Both the position numbers and the translations under genes were made by a program. The notes under the pieces are model-generated. The model searched no databases. It was given only the letters and a program-made list of their open reading frames with translations, and had not been told where the DNA came from. DNA of 64,000 nt. Source: Natronoglomus mannanivorans (GTDB taxonomy: Archaea > Halobacteriota > Halobacteria > Halobacteriales > Natrialbaceae). Shown here one piece after another: positions 8,033 through 17,463 of this stretch (position 1 is its first letter; every line of letters starts with the position of its first letter). Where the stretch lies: NCBI GenBank assembly GCA_025517485.1, contig JAOPKB010000005.1:62001-126000 (forward strand), written 5' to 3'.

Positions 8033-8812
8033 TCACTCGTCGAACGTCGCCGCGATGAACCCGTCGTCGACGGTGACGATCTCACCGGTCGTGTAGCTGG
8101 CGGCGTCGCTCGCGAGGTAGATGACCGCGCCGACCATCTCCTCGGGGCGGCCGAGTCGTCCCTGTGTCGTCCGATCTTTGATCGTCTCGAAGCGGGGTTC
8201 GCCGTCGGTGTAGGTCCCCTGGGTCTGCTCGGTGACGACGAATCCCGGGCGGATGGCGTTGACGCGAATCTCCGGACCGAGTTCCTCGGCTGCGACGCGA
8301 GTGAACGCGTCGATCCCGCCTTTCGCCGTCGAGTACGCCGCGAGGTTGGGAATCGCCGTCTCCGCGGAGGCCGAGGCGATGTGGACGATCGCACCCTCGT
8401 CCATCTCGCGGGCGAACAGCTGGGTCACGCGGTAAGCCCCCTTGAGCTGGACGTCGAAGACGTCCTCCCACTGCTCGTCGGTGACCTCGAGGACGGTCTC
8501 GCGGGCGATATAGCTGGGCGAGTAGACCAGCACGTCGATACCTCCGAACGCCTCGAGGACGGCCTCGCGCAAGTCGACGATGTCCTCGCGTTCCGTGACG
8601 TCACAGGTGATCTCGAGGGTGTCGGCGCCGCGCTCGCGCAGTTCTCTGGCCGTTCGTTCGACGCGGTCGGCCGACCGTGAGGTCGCGACGACGTCCGCAC
8701 CGTCCTCGGCGAAGCCGAGTGCGATCGCGCGTCCGATTCCGCTGGTCGCCCCGATAACGACTGCCGTTTTCCCCGCGACGGTGACCGGGGAATGTGTGTA
8801 CTCCAGTGGCAC
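8033..8812 (-). CDS. SDR-family oxidoreductase with atypical NNAG region
   Basis: This is 259 residues. The cofactor loop GATSGIG and the catalytic residues (Ser in HIASASAE, Tyr-x3-Lys in AAYSTAKGG) are intact, as is the VNAIRPGFV element. However, the usual NNAG segment reads VLVYSPSYI, so the structural Asn-Asn pair is absent. Some enoyl-reductase-like and divergent SDRs lack this motif. It is probably an active NAD(P)-dependent reductase, substrate unknown. Confidence 0.88.
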   Translation of the reverse strand: MPLEYTHSPVTVAGKTAVVIGATSGIGRAIALGFAEDGADVVATSRSADRVERTARELRERGADTLEITCDVTEREDIVDLREAVLEAFGGIDVLVYSPSYIARETVLEVTDEQWEDVFDVQLKGAYRVTQLFAREMDEGAIVHIASASAETAIPNLAAYSTAKGGIDAFTRVAAEELGPEIRVNAIRPGFVVTEQTQGTYTDGEPRFETIKDRTTQGRLGRPEEMVGAVIYLASDAASYTTGEIVTVDDGFIAATFDE

Positions 8813-8871
8813 ACTCGAGACGACGGGAGAGCAGAGGATTATGGTTTCCCCTCGGTCGCTGTTATGGGAAG

Positions 8872-9543
8872 TTACGACGTTCGAACCGACGCGAACAGTC
8901 CCTCGCCGACCGGAACGACGGTCGTCTCGAATTCGGGGTCGTCGCGAACGCGCTCGTAGTACTCGGTGACGCCCTCGAGGGTCGATCCAGCGTCCGCGGA
9001 TGCGCCGCCGGTCAGAAACGCGTCCAGATCTCGGGGTGTCATCTCCGTTCCTGAATTGAGCACGTTGTCGGCGACGACGACGCCCCCCGGCGCGACCTTC
9101 TCGCGGACGGCCTCGAACCCGTCGACGTAGCGGTGGTTCTCGTGATCGATAAGAACCAGATCGAACGGGCCGTCGTATCGTTCGATCACCTCGAGGGCGT
9201 CACCCGCCTCGAAGACGGCTCGGTCGGCGTAGCCGCCTCGCTCGAAGTACTCCCGCGCCTGCTCGAGTTCCGCCTCGTCGACTTCGGTGAGGACGATTTG
9301 CCCGTCCGCTCCGAGTGCGGGTGCGACCCAGTAGGCGGAGTAGCCGTAGCCAGATCCGAACTCGAAGACCGACCGAGCACCCGTGAGTCGCGCACAGAGT
9401 CGAAGGAACGATCCCACCTCGTGGCCGATCGTCGGAAATCCGTCACGGTCGGCTTGTGCTTCCATCTCCTCGAGGATCGGGTCGTCGTGGGGAACGGTCG
9501 ACGAGAGGATGTGATCGACGGCGTCGGTGTGTAGTATCGACAT
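8872..9543 (-). CDS. O-methyltransferase family protein (class I SAM-dependent)
   Basis: This is 223 residues. The Rossmann motif I is VFEFGSGYGYSAYW, the acidic ribose-binding residue sits in VLTEVDEAE, and FDLVLIDHENHRYV followed by GGVVVADNVL matches the catechol-O-methyltransferase-like (Methyltransf_24 / OMT_3) layout with a metal-binding Asp region. Cytoplasmic. It is separated from the SDR upstream on the same strand by about 60 bases and may be co-transcribed with it, 5' of it. Acceptor unknown. Confidence 0.88.
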   Translation of the reverse strand: MSILHTDAVDHILSSTVPHDDPILEEMEAQADRDGFPTIGHEVGSFLRLCARLTGARSVFEFGSGYGYSAYWVAPALGADGQIVLTEVDEAELEQAREYFERGGYADRAVFEAGDALEVIERYDGPFDLVLIDHENHRYVDGFEAVREKVAPGGVVVADNVLNSGTEMTPRDLDAFLTGGASADAGSTLEGVTEYYERVRDDPEFETTVVPVGEGLFASVRTS

Positions 9544-9852
9544 AGTCCCGTGAAGAATTCACACGATACGCCATAGTTCGTTCGCCGATCACTCACTCAC
9601 GGCGACGACCGAAAGCGACTCGTCGGTGTCGCTTGGGATCTGTAGCACACACCGGGGCTCGTTTGTACTGGGCTCCAACTGTTTCGTCGTTCGACGGGGA
9701 GTCGGGCGAGAGACACCGCACATACCGTTCATCGACAAGTCACCCTGTCGAAGGTAGTCCGCAGTCAGATAGTGAATTCTGGTCAGTTCGTGCAGATTTG
9801 TCGTGAGATGACGCTATGCGATCGTGTTCCGTAGAGGGACGATAGTGATTCC
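9544..9852. other. Intergenic stretch, nothing recognised
   Basis: About 310 bases between two divergent genes. No ORF with family resemblance, RNA gene or clear repeat is seen; it presumably carries both promoters. Confidence 0.4.
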
Positions 9853-10674
9853 ATGGCCGACCCAACACCACCAGAGATGGAGACGGCTACGTCAGCGGAC
9901 GGGACCGAGATCGCCTTCGAGCGGATGGGGAGCGGACCACCACTCGTGCTCGTTCACGGGGGTGCCTGTGATCACCGATTCTGGGACCTGTCCGAAGTCC
10001 GTTCCGCCTTTGGGGAACACTGTACGGTCTACGCGATGGACTGTCGGGGTCTCGGCGAGAGCGGCGATGCTGCCGACTACGAACTCGAGCGGGAGTTCGA
10101 GGACGTCGCTGCGGTCGTCGATTCGATCGACGATCCGGTGACGCTTTGCGGGCATTCCTCCGGAGCACTCTTGTCGCTGGAGGCGGCTCTTCGAACCGAC
10201 AATCTGCGCGGGCTCGTCCTGTACGAACCGCCGATTTCGGTCGGCGATCACGAACTCGTCTCCGACGAGGTGCTCGAGGAAATGAAACGGTTACTGGACG
10301 ACGGCGAGAACGAGGAGGTACTCGTTTTATTCCTCGAACGAGTCGCCCAATCCTCGCCGGAGGAAATCGATGCACAACGCTCGGCACCAGACTGGCAGGA
10401 TCTGGTCGACGCGGCTCACGTGTGGCCTCGCAGCGTGCAAGCGGTCGCCGAGTACGAGTTCGATGCCGCCCGATTCGCGACTGTGACGACGCCGACCGTA
10501 CTGTTGTCCGGCAGCGAAAGTCCGCCACTCTTGAGAGATGCCACGGTACCTGTCGACGACGCGCTTCCGAACAGCCGGATAGTCACCTTCGACGGGCAGG
10601 GCCACGAGGCGATGCTCACTGCACCAGACCGTTTCGTCGACGAGGTGCTCGCGTTCGTCAGCGACCCGAACTAG
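9853..10674 (+). CDS. Alpha/beta-fold hydrolase
   Basis: This is 273 residues of the classical haloperoxidase/epoxide-hydrolase-like branch: oxyanion HGG in LVLVHGGACDHRFW, strand YAMDCRGLGES, nucleophile elbow CGHSSGAL (Ser as nucleophile), late Asp region after VTTPTVLLSGSES and the catalytic His in DGQGHEAM. Cytoplasmic, monocistronic. The family includes esterases, lactonases and haloperoxidase-like enzymes; nothing nearby narrows the substrate. Confidence 0.9.
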   Translation: MADPTPPEMETATSADGTEIAFERMGSGPPLVLVHGGACDHRFWDLSEVRSAFGEHCTVYAMDCRGLGESGDAADYELEREFEDVAAVVDSIDDPVTLCGHSSGALLSLEAALRTDNLRGLVLYEPPISVGDHELVSDEVLEEMKRLLDDGENEEVLVLFLERVAQSSPEEIDAQRSAPDWQDLVDAAHVWPRSVQAVAEYEFDAARFATVTTPTVLLSGSESPPLLRDATVPVDDALPNSRIVTFDGQGHEAMLTAPDRFVDEVLAFVSDPN

Positions 10675-10783
10675 TGAATCGACGGCCGTCCGCTACGCAT
10701 TTCTGGCACCCACTCGACACACACGACCGCTGAGCGGCTAGGGCTCTATCCGTACCCGTACGACGAATTCGAACGTGTACTGT

Positions 10784-10840
10784 GCCTCTCGTGTGATCGG
10801 TTGTGCAGTAGAGCCTCTCGTGTGATCGGTTGTGCAGTAG
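10784..10840. repeat. Two tandem copies of a 28-base unit
   Basis: The unit starting GCCTCTCGTGTGATCGGTTG occurs at 10784-10811 and again, identically, at 10813-10840 with one base between. It lies in the gap between two convergent genes. Function unknown; probably a simple duplication. Confidence 0.8.
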
Positions 10841-10892
10841 TGACTCGAGGGTGAGAAAGTGGAAAAAGAAGACGTCGTCGACCTGATCGTGT

Positions 10893-12287
10893 TCAGTTTC
10901 CGGATTCGTACTCGTACTCGTCTTCCCGGAGCTGGACGTACTTGCCGTTCCGGTAGCTGTACTTTCGTTTCTTGTACTGTGCGAGAATCTTCGTCGCACC
11001 GACGCCCGCAGAGTACTTCTTACCGAGAAGCGACCCCGACGATTCCGAGCCGGTCATGCCGGAGACGATGTCGAACACCCGATCCCAGTCGTCCGGCTCG
11101 TAGTCGGCGACGATATCGGCGAAGGTGACGTTCCGCAGGATCTCGTCGCCGATCGCACGCTTCCAGACGTCGTTGTAGTGTTCGATCCCGTCCGTCGCCG
11201 CGAGCCGACCGGCGATCTTGCCCGTGCGGACGGCAACGTGGTAGCCGCCCTCGTGGAACGCCGAGGTCGTCCCCATCGCGCCGCCGGCGACGGCGATGTT
11301 CGCGTCGACCGGCGACTCGATCGGTCGGGTCGAGGAGATCGGGTACGTCTCGGTCCCCTTGGACTTTCCGCGGTCTTCGACGACCGGGAAGTCCTCCTCG
11401 ATATCGTACTCGTCGCCGTACTCGAGTTCGAGCAGGCGGCGGACGTACTCCGAGCCGGCGGGAATCCGCTCGTCCGTCGGTTTCAGGAGTTTGTACGATT
11501 CGGGGTGGGCGACGTCCTCGAGGGACATCCCGATAGGCATCGTCAGCCCGACGCGGGCGACGGTGCCGTCGTTGGGGAACACCCACGGATAGGCGGTCTC
11601 GCCGGGCATGTACCCCCACCAGAACTTGAGGCGGTTCTTCTCGAACAGTTCCTCGGGGAACTCGCGGTACTCCTGGTAGGCGATGTGGTTCGCCGTCGGC
11701 GGCGAGAGGTACTCGGAGACGCTCGTTCCATCGGGCATGAACTGATCGAGTGCGTTCAGCGTGATCCGTCGCTGGGGGCCGTCTGCGAGGACGACGTGAT
11801 CAGTTTCGATCTCGTCGCCGGAGGCGAGCGTGAGCGTGTGTGTCGGCGTCGATCCCGAGAGGTCGGTCTCGAGGTTCGAGACGCTGGTTCCCACGCGGAG
11901 GTCTGCCCCGGCGTCGGCGGCGCGCTCGTAGAGCCAATCGTCCATGCGTGCGCGGTGGAACGTGTAGCCGAACTTCGAATACGAGGCCTCGATCCCCGTC
12001 GTCGTCATCTCGACGCTCGTCGAGGGGCCGACGAAGTCGACTGCGTCGAGTTCCTGGAGGACGACCTCGTCGGGGATCTCCTCGTAGTCGAACTCCATAA
12101 TGTCGATCCAGTAGTCGAGCATCCCCGCAGCGTCCGTCGAATCCGGTCCGAGTCCGTCGCGGTCCTCGCGTGGCACTCCCTGTTCGAAGAGCACCGTCTC
12201 GGCGCCGTGGGCCGCGGCCTGTTCGGCCGCAGAAGCGCCCGCGGGGCCGCCGCCGACGATCGCGACGTCAACGCGTTCTCTACCCAT
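10893..12287 (-). CDS. Geranylgeranyl-reductase-family FAD-dependent oxidoreductase
   Basis: This is 464 residues from ATG 12287, which sits about 27 bases after a TTTAATA box. The N-terminal dinucleotide fold is VAIVGGGPAGASAAEQ; the second FAD motif ADGPQRRIT and the C-terminal AVAGGAMGTTSAFHEGGYH agree with the geranylgeranyl reductase / digeranylgeranylglycerophospholipid reductase family. These enzymes saturate isoprenoid chains of archaeal lipids or menaquinone. Haloarchaea carry several paralogues, so lipid versus quinone substrate is not decidable here. It diverges from the MATE gene. Confidence 0.85.
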   Translation of the reverse strand: MGRERVDVAIVGGGPAGASAAEQAAAHGAETVLFEQGVPREDRDGLGPDSTDAAGMLDYWIDIMEFDYEEIPDEVVLQELDAVDFVGPSTSVEMTTTGIEASYSKFGYTFHRARMDDWLYERAADAGADLRVGTSVSNLETDLSGSTPTHTLTLASGDEIETDHVVLADGPQRRITLNALDQFMPDGTSVSEYLSPPTANHIAYQEYREFPEELFEKNRLKFWWGYMPGETAYPWVFPNDGTVARVGLTMPIGMSLEDVAHPESYKLLKPTDERIPAGSEYVRRLLELEYGDEYDIEEDFPVVEDRGKSKGTETYPISSTRPIESPVDANIAVAGGAMGTTSAFHEGGYHVAVRTGKIAGRLAATDGIEHYNDVWKRAIGDEILRNVTFADIVADYEPDDWDRVFDIVSGMTGSESSGSLLGKKYSAGVGATKILAQYKKRKYSYRNGKYVQLREDEYEYESGN

Positions 12288-12451
12288 ACTCCGTGGGGAC
12301 TCAGCGGCCCGTATTAAACTGCCTGATACCTCTCGAGTTCGTGACAGTGGGCTACTACGGGACGTGCATCGTGGTACCACGCCGACAAGAGGTTTCGAAC
12401 CGAAATGAATATCCTCGCTCCCCCAATGAGTATGGTTAGTTTCGAATCGTA
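12288..12451. promoter_or_regulatory. Divergent promoter region of the reductase and MATE genes
   Basis: The 164-base gap holds, on the minus strand, a TTTAATA element about 27 bases before the reductase ATG. AT-rich stretches also lie in the last 60 bases before the MATE ATG at 12452. Confidence 0.45.
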
Positions 12452-13963
12452 ATGTCACGTTCCGCCCGCATCCCCCGTGCTGTCGTTCGCTTCCTCTCGA
12501 GAGTCCTGCGTAACCCGGTCGAGGGGGTGTTGTGGTACGTGGGAATGCTCCTCGCTCGAGCGGGATACGTCGACGCCCACCGCGCCGAGCGGACGACGGA
12601 GCTGGCGTGGCCGCGGATCGTCACGGGGATCGCGCGGATGTCGAAGTCGGTCGCGGACCTGGCGATGGTCGGTGCGGTACTGGGTTCGGGTGCGGTTGCG
12701 GGGATCGGTCTCGCGACGCCGTTCGCCTACCTCGCCGGGACGCTCGGCGGCGGCATCGCCGGTGGGACGATCGCGCTCGTCTCCCAGCGTTTCGGTGCCG
12801 AGCAGTACGGCGAACTCGACCTCGTCGTCAAGCAGAGCGTCTGGGTGACGTTGTTGCTCACGCTCCCGCTGACGGTCGTCTTCTTCCTGTTCCCCCACGA
12901 ACTGATCGGCCTCATCGCGACCGATCCCGTGATGCACACCCACGGGGCGACCTACCTACAGGTGATGAGCGTCGGGACGATCTTCATCGACCTCAACCTG
13001 ATCGGGAGCCGAACGCTCGTCGGCGTCGACGACTCCTACGCCGCGATGATCGTCCGCGGCAGCGGTGCCGTCGCCAATATCGCGTTCAACGCGGTGTTCA
13101 TCTTCGGGCTCGGGTGGGGCGTCGCCGGTGCCGCCCTCGGTTCCGTCCTCGCGAACGTCCTCGTCACGGGGTTGTTCGTCTACGGCTTCCTCGGTGGACG
13201 GGTTCCTTTCGTCGGTCGCTTCCCCGTCACCGTTTCGCTGGCAGGACCGTACTTCGACCGGAGTCTCACACGGGACCTCGTCGAGATTTCGACGCCGATC
13301 ATCTTCACCAACCTCACCTGGTCGACGGCGCAGTTTCCCCTCCTCGCCATCATCGCCGTCTTCGGCCCCGAGGTCGTCGCCGCGTTCATCGTCGCCCAGC
13401 GGGTTCGCGGACTGATGGACACCCCGAACTGGGGACTCAATCTGGCCTCGAGCAGCCTCGTTGGCCAGGAACTCGGCAAGGGCGACGAGCTGGAAGCGGG
13501 CGCCTACGGCGACGACATCCTCCGGATCACGCTCGTGGTCTACCTCGTGATCGCGGCGGCGGTGTTCTCCTTCGCGGAGCCGATCGCCGCGGTGTTCGTC
13601 GAGCCGGGTGACTCGCTCGCGCTGACGACAGTCTTCGTACAAGTGGCGACGATCAGCGTGATCTTCAACGGGTTGAACGGCGCCGCCTCCGGACCGCTCA
13701 ACGCCAGCGGCGACACCCGTTGGCCGCTGTATGGCCGGCTCCTCGGACTGTACGGGTTCGCGCTCCCGGCCGCCTTCCTGGGGACGACCGCGGTCACGAT
13801 TCCGTTCCTCGGGACGATCCCCGCACTCGGGATCGCCGGCCTCTACGCCGCGCTCATGCTCGAGACGGTCGTGCCCGCCGCGGTCGTCTACTACCGGTTC
13901 TCGACGGATCGATGGAAGGTCGTCAGTCGGTCCTACCGGCCGGAAGCGCCGGCGGCCGACTGA
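12452..13963 (+). CDS. MATE-family efflux transporter
   Basis: This is 503 residues with about twelve hydrophobic segments in two similar halves, the MATE topology. The first half begins LAMVGAVLGSGAVAGIGLAT and the second with IIFTNLTWSTAQFPLLAIIA. MATE proteins export cationic drugs or metabolites using H+ or Na+ gradients; a Na+ coupling would suit a halophile but is inference. The N-terminal 60 residues before the first span are basic and cytoplasmic. Neighbouring MFS transporter is convergent. Confidence 0.92.
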   Translation: MSRSARIPRAVVRFLSRVLRNPVEGVLWYVGMLLARAGYVDAHRAERTTELAWPRIVTGIARMSKSVADLAMVGAVLGSGAVAGIGLATPFAYLAGTLGGGIAGGTIALVSQRFGAEQYGELDLVVKQSVWVTLLLTLPLTVVFFLFPHELIGLIATDPVMHTHGATYLQVMSVGTIFIDLNLIGSRTLVGVDDSYAAMIVRGSGAVANIAFNAVFIFGLGWGVAGAALGSVLANVLVTGLFVYGFLGGRVPFVGRFPVTVSLAGPYFDRSLTRDLVEISTPIIFTNLTWSTAQFPLLAIIAVFGPEVVAAFIVAQRVRGLMDTPNWGLNLASSSLVGQELGKGDELEAGAYGDDILRITLVVYLVIAAAVFSFAEPIAAVFVEPGDSLALTTVFVQVATISVIFNGLNGAASGPLNASGDTRWPLYGRLLGLYGFALPAAFLGTTAVTIPFLGTIPALGIAGLYAALMLETVVPAAVVYYRFSTDRWKVVSRSYRPEAPAAD

Positions 13964-14015
13964 GACTCGAACCGAGGCCGAGTAGAGTCGTCTCGCTCTT
14001 GTTTCGTGATCCAGC

Positions 14016-15236
14016 TTACCGCCGGAGCAACAGATACCCACCGACACCCGAGAGCAGCACGATCACGCCGGAGACGACCAGCAACACCCGGTAGCCGCCA
14101 CTCGAGGTCTCGAACCCGGCGTCCGCGATGAACGTGAACGCGACCGGTCCGAGGGTCTGTCCGAGTCGGAGCATACTGGTTCGCATCCCCATCATCCCCG
14201 CGCGAAGCTCGCTCGAGACGAGCGTCACGACGGTCGTGTCGATCGACGGCATCACGATCCCGAAGCCGACGCCGAACGCGAGCAGCGACACCCCGACGAA
14301 CACCGGTGAGGGGGCGAGCCAGACGCCGAGCAGACTGGTGCCGTAGGCGACGAACCCCAGCGCGACCAGTTCGGGCGCGGTCCGCCACTGGGAGATCCGA
14401 CCGTACAGGGAGGAGACGGTCGCACTGGCGACCGAGACCATCGCCAGGATCAGCCCGATCTGACTCGAGGAGAGGTCGAACTCGTCGCTCATAAGCAACG
14501 GTAACGCGGTCTGAACTGCGCCGTAGAAGACGAAGAAGACGACGAAGATCGCACTGAAGATCGCGATCGCCTCGGGGAGGACGGCGACGTCGCGCAGTCG
14601 CCCGAGGTAGACACCCACGCTCGAGGGCGGGTCGGCCTCGGGTTCTTCGAGTGCGACGGCGGCGACGATACCGACGAAGATGCCGATCCCGAAGAAGAGA
14701 AACGGCACGCTCCAGCGAATCCCACCGAGCGCGCCGCCGACGAGCGGGTACAGCGCTGCGCCGGTGCCGAGCATACTGCCGTTGAAGCCCATCACCGCGT
14801 TGCGCTGGGCGCCGTCGTAGAAGTCGCCGATCAGCGTCACCGCGAGGGTGACCAGAGCGCTGGCGCCGATTCCCTGGAGGAATCGAAGCGCGAGCACTTC
14901 CGTGAAACTGCTCGCGAAGGCGATCCCCGCACCGCCGATCCCGAAGATGAACAGCAGCGGGATGATGACCCGACGGCGGCCGATCCGGTCGGCGAGCAGT
15001 CCGATGAAGGGGGTCAGGAAGACCCCCGGCAGCGTGTAGACGGTGATCACGAGGCCGACTTGCGCGTCCGAGAGCTCGAACGCCGCCCGCAGCTCCGGCA
15101 GGACGGGACTGATCAACGAGACGCCCATGACGCCCATCAACGAACTCGAGAGAATGACGTACAGCGCGCTCGAGCGCCAGGGGATCGATTCGGATCCGGC
15201 GTCTGACTCGGCGTCGACCTCCGTGTCGGCTCCCAT
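14016..15236 (-). CDS. MFS transporter
   Basis: This is 406 residues from ATG 15236 (a GTG at 15260 is also in frame but adds only eight residues). Twelve hydrophobic spans are visible, and the signature loop between spans 2 and 3 is GLLADRIGRRRVI, with a weaker repeat in the second half near LYGRISQWR. This is the major facilitator layout of drug/H+ antiporter-like members. An acidic N-terminal leader of about 20 residues precedes span 1. Substrate unknown. Confidence 0.92.
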   Translation of the reverse strand: MGADTEVDAESDAGSESIPWRSSALYVILSSSLMGVMGVSLISPVLPELRAAFELSDAQVGLVITVYTLPGVFLTPFIGLLADRIGRRRVIIPLLFIFGIGGAGIAFASSFTEVLALRFLQGIGASALVTLAVTLIGDFYDGAQRNAVMGFNGSMLGTGAALYPLVGGALGGIRWSVPFLFFGIGIFVGIVAAVALEEPEADPPSSVGVYLGRLRDVAVLPEAIAIFSAIFVVFFVFYGAVQTALPLLMSDEFDLSSSQIGLILAMVSVASATVSSLYGRISQWRTAPELVALGFVAYGTSLLGVWLAPSPVFVGVSLLAFGVGFGIVMPSIDTTVVTLVSSELRAGMMGMRTSMLRLGQTLGPVAFTFIADAGFETSSGGYRVLLVVSGVIVLLSGVGGYLLLRR

Positions 15237-15339
15237 CTCGAACCGTAGGAACGCTTCCACGTGGATGTCGGAATACGTTTTCGTAGCGGACAGGGAGGTG
15301 TGTAAACTCCCGTCCGACTCGAGTCGACTCCGGGCCGAG

Positions 15340-17103
15340 TCACTCCTCCGGAACTGGCTCGACGCCGCCGAATTCGAACCTGGCCCCGCCGCTCTCGCTT
15401 TCGCTTTCGGTTGCCCTGACTGACCAGCCGTGTGCCCGTGCGATCTCGGCGACGATACTGAGGCCGAACCCGGTCCCGTCGTCGTCGGTCGTGTAGCCCG
15501 CCTCGAAGACCTGCTCGCGCTGATCGGGTGGGATCCCGGGACCGGTATCGGCGACGAACAGTGTCAGTCCTGTCGCGCTCTCGTCCCGATCGATACCGAC
15601 CCTGACGACGAGCCCCGACTCGACGGCAACCGCTCTCGAGTCCGTGCGGTCGTCGTCAGAACGGACTGCGTTCTGGCTGCTCGTGGAACCGTGTTCTACG
15701 GCGTTTCGAAAGAGGTTCTCGAGCAAGCGTTGCAGACGGTCGGGATCCGCACGGATCGACGCACTCGAGTGAACGTCGAGGGTCGCGTCACCGGTCGCGA
15801 CGCCGTTCCAGGCCCGCTCGGCGAGTGCCTCGAGGTCGACCGGCTCGGGATCGGTGACGTCGGCTCCCTCCCTGGCGATCGTGAGGACGTCGTCGATGAT
15901 CGTCTCCATTCGCTCGTGGGCCTGTGCGACCTCCTCGAGGTGATCGTCGGCGTCGTCAGTCTCGCGAGCGAGTTCTAGGTAGCCGTTGGCGACGGTCAGG
16001 GGATTGCGCAGGTCGTGGGAAACGAGGCTGGCAAACTGGTCGAGGCGCTCGTTCTGACGCTCGAGTCGGTCTTCGTGGCGTTTTCGCTCGGTGACGTCGT
16101 GAACGATCGCCAGCCAGCCGACGTGGCGGTCGTGGCCGTCGTCGATCGGTGTCACCGTCACCTGCAAGTGACTCGTTCCGATCGAGACTTCGAACGTCGT
16201 CTCTTCACGACTGGCTGTGATGGCGTCGTACTGCTGTTGCAGGTCCGTCTCTTCGAGCAGTGATCTGAAGTTTCGACCGATGTAGTTCTGATCGCCGGTA
16301 TCGACAGTACGTAGAATTCGTCGGCCTTCGGGGTTGACGTCGACGAGTCGATCACCCCTGTCGATAACGAAGACGCCGTCGTTGACGGTTTCCAGAACTC
16401 GATCGCGCGCGATCGGAACGAGATCGATCAGCCGATAGCGGACGATCGCGACCGTAAACAGGCCGCTCGCGATCGGAATGACGATCGGCGCCGGATCGAA
16501 CTCGACGAGGCCGAAAACCAGCGGGAGCGTTCCGGCGGCCGGGAGCAACGACCCACCGATAACGGCCAGACTCTGCCCTCGATACAGCGAGGGGGTGCGG
16601 TAGTACATGTCGACGAACATGAGGACGGACACGGCGGTCAGTGAATAGGCGGCTATCAGGTGGGGTACGATCGCGATTCCGTACTCGGGGACGATGCCCA
16701 ACACCGTCGTGGGGTCCGACTCGATCGTCTCGAAGAAGTACTCGCCGGGATCGACGAACACGAAGAGGAAGAGGTAGACCGGATATATCGACAACGCGAG
16801 GTAGGTCGTCGAACCGAGATACTGTTCCCGTCCCGTGTACTGGAGTGCGAAGACGAACAGCGCCACGGAACCGAACGCGATGCCGAGAAACCAGATCCGA
16901 AGGAGTGCGAGAGAGACTGCGGGATCGTCGATCGTGATATTGGCGAGCTGAGTAGCGGACCAGACGACGCCAGCAAAGATGTAACAAAGCAACACAACGG
17001 CACCTGTCTTCCGCCGGTGGTGCCACAGGATCCAACACAGGGCGAGCGACGTAACGACCGACACCGTATACGCGATCTGAAGCGTCGACTGCTCGAGTAC
17101 CAC
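15340..17103 (-). CDS. Sensor histidine kinase: 7TM N-terminus, PAS, HisKA, HATPase
   Basis: This is 587 residues. Residues 1-225 contain seven hydrophobic spans, the N-terminal 7TM sensor module of archaeal kinases. A PAS domain follows (about 235-340, starting ETVNDGVFVIDRG and ending HDVTERKR). HisKA has the phospho-acceptor His363 in VSHDLRNPLTV, and the ATPase domain shows N box LLENLFRNAVEHG, G1 VADTGPGIPP and G2 GTGFGLSIVAE. It is a membrane sensor that autophosphorylates; no response regulator is adjacent, so the partner is elsewhere. Ligand unknown. Confidence 0.93.
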   Translation of the reverse strand: MVLEQSTLQIAYTVSVVTSLALCWILWHHRRKTGAVVLLCYIFAGVVWSATQLANITIDDPAVSLALLRIWFLGIAFGSVALFVFALQYTGREQYLGSTTYLALSIYPVYLFLFVFVDPGEYFFETIESDPTTVLGIVPEYGIAIVPHLIAAYSLTAVSVLMFVDMYYRTPSLYRGQSLAVIGGSLLPAAGTLPLVFGLVEFDPAPIVIPIASGLFTVAIVRYRLIDLVPIARDRVLETVNDGVFVIDRGDRLVDVNPEGRRILRTVDTGDQNYIGRNFRSLLEETDLQQQYDAITASREETTFEVSIGTSHLQVTVTPIDDGHDRHVGWLAIVHDVTERKRHEDRLERQNERLDQFASLVSHDLRNPLTVANGYLELARETDDADDHLEEVAQAHERMETIIDDVLTIAREGADVTDPEPVDLEALAERAWNGVATGDATLDVHSSASIRADPDRLQRLLENLFRNAVEHGSTSSQNAVRSDDDRTDSRAVAVESGLVVRVGIDRDESATGLTLFVADTGPGIPPDQREQVFEAGYTTDDDGTGFGLSIVAEIARAHGWSVRATESESESGGARFEFGGVEPVPEE

Positions 17104-17463
17104 TGCAAACTGCTCGAGTCGGTGCAGTATAAAAGCCTACGGCCGTTGTGCTACAGCGCAACTACCACGAACTCGTCTCGTGAATCGTCCGTTCGACGGA
17201 CGATGATAATGGATATATCCTCTCGATTGACGGAGCCGTCTTCGCGGTGAGCCACGCGCTGGCAATTCGTCTCGGTCGACGACGAGCGACTTCCGACAGT
17301 CGGCGACAACGACGTCCGACCAAGAGATTTCAGTACCGAGGATGAGACGAGGACGTCGACGGCAACGGCAACGGAGAGCAAAATCTCTCCGCCGTCGTGG
17401 ATCCCTGTGAGCCACACTGCCGAATGCCCAGCTTTCTTGGGATCGCTCCGCGAGGATAGGGAT
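17104..17463. other. Intergenic stretch between divergent genes
   Basis: About 360 bases between the histidine kinase and the dehydrogenase. The frames here are shadows of one another and match no family; a weak AT-rich patch (GATAATGGATATATCC, 17203-17219) is the only promoter-like sequence noticed. Confidence 0.4.

Noticed and set aside
10784..10840. Repeat pair as an attachment site or CRISPR remnant
   Set aside because: Copies are directly adjacent with one intervening base, no integrase or tRNA gene nearby.
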